Assembly (NCBI GenBank): GCA_020028115.1 | Contig: JAHWYA010000090.1 | Coordinates: 1-6,903, forward strand | Direction: 5' to 3' | DNA: 6,903 nt | From: Anaeromyxobacter sp. | Lineage (GTDB): Bacteria > Myxococcota > Myxococcia > Myxococcales > Anaeromyxobacteraceae | Shown here: piece after piece, positions 4,995 through 6,903 of the stretch | Layout: each line of letters opens with the position of its first letter | Numbering within the stretch: position 1 is the first letter of the stretch | The notes under the pieces: model-generated | What the model was told of the DNA's origin: nothing | Database searches by the model: none | The model's input: only the letters and a program-made list of their open reading frames with translations | Position numbers and translations under genes: made by a program

Positions 4995-6266
4995 ATGACG
5001 ACGTCGACGCTGCTCACCGAGCTCGCCGCCCGCGGCCTCATCCACGATCGCACCCCCGGCCTCGAGGACCGCCTCGCCCAGGGGCCGCTCACCGGCTACG
5101 TGGGGTTCGACCCGACCGCCGACTCGCTCCACGTCGGCCACCTCCTCGCCGTCATGTCGCTCGCCTGGCTGCAGCGCTGCGGCGGGACCCCGATCATCGT
5201 GGTCGGGGGCGGCACCGGCATGGTCGGCGATCCGTCGGGGAAGCGGACCGAGCGGCCCGTCCTCTCCGTCCAGGAGATCGACCGGAACGTCGCCGCCATC
5301 CGCGGCCAGCTCGAGCGGTTCGTCTCGTTCGAGGGGACGAACGCGGCGCGGGTCCGGAACAACGCGGACTGGCTGCGCCCGCTCGGCCTGATGGAGTTCC
5401 TGCGCGACGTCGGCAAGCACTTCACCGTCAACTACATGCTCGCGAAGGACTCGGTGAAGGGCCGCATGGAGGCGGGGATCTCGTACACCGAGTTCACCTA
5501 CATGCTCGTCCAGGCCCTCGACTTCTGGCACCTCTGGAAGACCGAGCGGTGCGAGCTGCAGATGGGCGGCTCCGACCAGTGGGGGAACATCACCGCAGGG
5601 ACGGAGCTCATCTCGCGCAAGGAGGGGGCGAGCGCGCACGGCCTCACCTTCCCGCTCCTCACCACCGCCTCGGGCGTGAAGTTCGGGAAGACCGAGTCCG
5701 GCGCGGTGTGGCTCGACCCGGCGAAGACCTCGCCCTACAAGTTCTTCCAGTTCTGGCTCAACACCGACGACCGCGACGTCGAGCGGCTCCTCAAGTTCTT
5801 CACCTTCTTCTCGATCGAGGAGGTCGCGGCGCTCCTCGCGGAGCAGGCGCGCGACCCCGGCAAGCGCCCCGCGCAGCGCCGCCTCGCGACGGAGATGACG
5901 AGCCGCGTCCACGGCGCCGACGTCGCGCGGAGCGTGGTCGAGGCGAGCAGGCTGCTGTTCGGCGGCACCGACCTGCGCGCGGCGGGCCGCGACGTGCTCG
6001 GCGTCCTCGCCCAGGAGCTGCCGGTCGCGCGCGTCCCGCGGGCGGAGCTCGAGGGGCTCTCGGTCCTCGACGCCCTCGTGCGGTGCGGCCTCGCGAGCTC
6101 GAAGGGCGACGCGAGGCGCGGCATCCAGGGGAAGGGCTTCCTCGTGAACGGCGAGACCGTCGCCGCGCCGGAGCGGACCCTCGGCGCCGCGGACGTCCTC
6201 CACGGCGCCTACGTCATGCTCCAGAAGGGCAAGCGGAACCACGCCCTCATCGTGCTCGAGGGGTGA
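4995..6266 (+). CDS. tyrS: Tyrosyl-tRNA synthetase
   Basis: 423 residues, full length for bacterial TyrRS. It activates tyrosine with ATP and charges tRNA-Tyr in the cytoplasm as a homodimer. Seen: class I signature HVGH (46-49) and KFGKT (229-233), the latter in the form found in TyrS rather than the KMSKS-type TyrZ. Tyrosine-binding residues are Tyr35, Asp39 ([11 protein letters not shown]), Tyr169, Gln173 and Asp176 (TYMLVQALD), and GGSDQWGNI stands at 191-199. An S4 RNA-binding domain occupies the C-terminus (about 353-420). The start is 12 bases after rlmE with a weak AAGG overlapping that stop codon, so cotranscription and perhaps translational coupling are likely. No T-box-like leader is visible in the gap. 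The last 20 bases overlap the 3' end of the convergent nhaA gene, and no terminator hairpin separates them. Confidence 0.98.
   Translation: MTTSTLLTELAARGLIHDRTPGLEDRLAQGPLTGYVGFDPTADSLHVGHLLAVMSLAWLQRCGGTPIIVVGGGTGMVGDPSGKRTERPVLSVQEIDRNVAAIRGQLERFVSFEGTNAARVRNNADWLRPLGLMEFLRDVGKHFTVNYMLAKDSVKGRMEAGISYTEFTYMLVQALDFWHLWKTERCELQMGGSDQWGNITAGTELISRKEGASAHGLTFPLLTTASGVKFGKTESGAVWLDPAKTSPYKFFQFWLNTDDRDVERLLKFFTFFSIEEVAALLAEQARDPGKRPAQRRLATEMTSRVHGADVARSVVEASRLLFGGTDLRAAGRDVLGVLAQELPVARVPRAELEGLSVLDALVRCGLASSKGDARRGIQGKGFLVNGETVAAPERTLGAADVLHGAYVMLQKGKRNHALIVLEG
6247..6266. other. 20-bp tail-to-tail overlap of tyrS and nhaA
   Basis: The tyrS stop (TGA, 6264-6266, plus) lies beyond the nhaA stop (TGA, 6249-6247, minus), so the last codons of both genes use the same DNA. 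Both C-termini match family expectation (an S4 domain tail and an NhaA tail), which makes a mis-called stop unlikely. Confidence 0.9.
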
Positions 6267-6903
6267 GCGCCGGCGTCGCGCGCAGCACCAGCGCGCCGGC
6301 GATCCCGGAGGCGAGGGAGCCCGCGAGGATCCCGAGCTTCGCCTCGTCGAGGAGCCGCGGCGCCTCCGGGTAGGCGAGCCCGGCGATGAAGAGCGCCACC
6401 GTGAAGCCGATCCCGGCGATGATCGAGACGCCGAGGAGCTTCGCCGCCGAGGCGCCGCCCGGGATCCCGGCGACGCCCAGCCGGACGGCGGCGAGCGTGA
6501 ACAGGAAGATCCCGGCCTGCTTCCCGGCGAAGAGCGCGAGCGCCGTCCCGACCGCGACCGGGCCCGCGAGCCGGGAGGGCTCGATCGAGGTCACGTTCAC
6601 GCCCGAGTTCGCGAGCGCGAAGAGCGGCATGACGCCGAAGGCGATCCAGGGGTGGAGCGCGTGGACGAACCGCCCGAGGGGCGACTCGAGGTCCTCGAGC
6701 TTCTCCTCGATGGCGTTCGCCGCGGCGTCGTCGCGCTGCGCGTCCGCGGCGGCGCGCGCGAGGTCGCCCGCGTGGACGGAGAGCTCGTGGAACACCTCGC
6801 GCAGCGGCCGGCGCGGGCGCGCCGGGACCGCGAACCCCACCACGACGCCGGCGATGGTGGCGTGGATGCCGGCGTGGTGGAGCGCCCACCAGAGGAGCGC
6901 GCC
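6247..6903 (-). CDS. nhaA: Na+/H+ antiporter NhaA (5' end missing)
   Basis: 218 C-terminal residues are visible; the frame is open to the right edge and the N-terminal half lies outside the window. NhaA is an inner-membrane antiporter exchanging Na+ or Li+ for H+ in pH and sodium homeostasis. Seen, numbering visible residues from the edge: [20 protein letters not shown] (11-30), a long charged cytoplasmic loop (about 35-78), [20 protein letters not shown] (83-102), a helix with the conserved lysine in [10 protein letters not shown] (Lys128, equivalent to E. coli Lys300), [14 protein letters not shown] (164-177) and [13 protein letters not shown] (187-199). The paired ion-binding aspartates of helix V would lie upstream, out of view. 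The internal GTG at 6843 is not the start, because family sequence continues before it. The gene is convergent with tyrS. Confidence 0.96.
   Translation of the reverse strand, partial: GALLWWALHHAGIHATIAGVVVGFAVPARPRRPLREVFHELSVHAGDLARAAADAQRDDAAANAIEEKLEDLESPLGRFVHALHPWIAFGVMPLFALANSGVNVTSIEPSRLAGPVAVGTALALFAGKQAGIFLFTLAAVRLGVAGIPGGASAAKLLGVSIIAGIGFTVALFIAGLAYPEAPRLLDEAKLGILAGSLASGIAGALVLRATPALTPRAR

Noticed and set aside
3969..6242. A minus-strand open frame of 757 codons antisense to rlmE and tyrS
   Set aside because: It lies opposite two firmly identified genes, and its translation is rich in Arg, Glu, Leu and Asp with no motifs, the usual GC-rich shadow. Only its last 118 codons, outside rlmE, look like a protein.
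4301..6373. A plus-strand open frame of 690 codons overlapping rlmE and tyrS in another frame
   Set aside because: Arg/Pro/Ala-rich low-complexity translation with no recognisable motifs, while rlmE and tyrS show complete catalytic motifs in their own frames.

Overview
A GC-rich (above 70% by eye), gene-dense bacterial chromosome segment carrying mostly housekeeping genes. Codon third positions are almost all G or C, and the gene content (TerC, twin small 2[4Fe-4S] ferredoxins, RlmE, TyrS, NhaA) would fit a high-GC Gram-negative such as a myxobacterial or related deltaproteobacterial-type lineage. That placement is inference; no marker here fixes the taxon. I found no tRNA, rRNA, CRISPR array, transposon or phage gene.

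Layout, left to right. The 3' part of a TerC-family membrane protein (+) runs in from the left edge and converges, across a hairpin-packed gap of 124 bases, on a minus-strand block. In transcription order, right to left, that block is: a 62-residue ferredoxin, a terminator-like hairpin, a second 100-residue ferredoxin, a thiamine-diphosphate (ThDP) enzyme of the acetolactate synthase / 2-hydroxyacyl-CoA lyase superfamily, and an isochorismatase-fold hydrolase. To the right lies a small minus-strand protein with two membrane segments. It is divergent, across 42 bases, from the plus-strand pair rlmE (23S rRNA 2'-O-methyltransferase) and tyrS (tyrosyl-tRNA synthetase). tyrS overlaps tail to tail by 20 bases with nhaA (Na+/H+ antiporter, minus strand), which runs off the right edge.

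How the parts work together. rlmE and tyrS form a two-gene translation operon, probably with a leaderless mRNA. The ThDP enzyme and the hydrolase are a tight pair and may share a catabolic pathway; the upstream ferredoxins could supply electron transfer but need not be connected. TerC and NhaA are independent membrane transport functions.

I see no convincing undescribed multi-gene system. The observations most worth checking are: the ThDP enzyme appears to lack about 14-16 residues that include the normally conserved TAGPG-type segment; the two ferredoxin genes share a patch of near identity that suggests gene conversion; three genes have stop codons built into strong hairpins without a T-tract; and the rlmE promoter appears to place the transcript start at the ATG itself.
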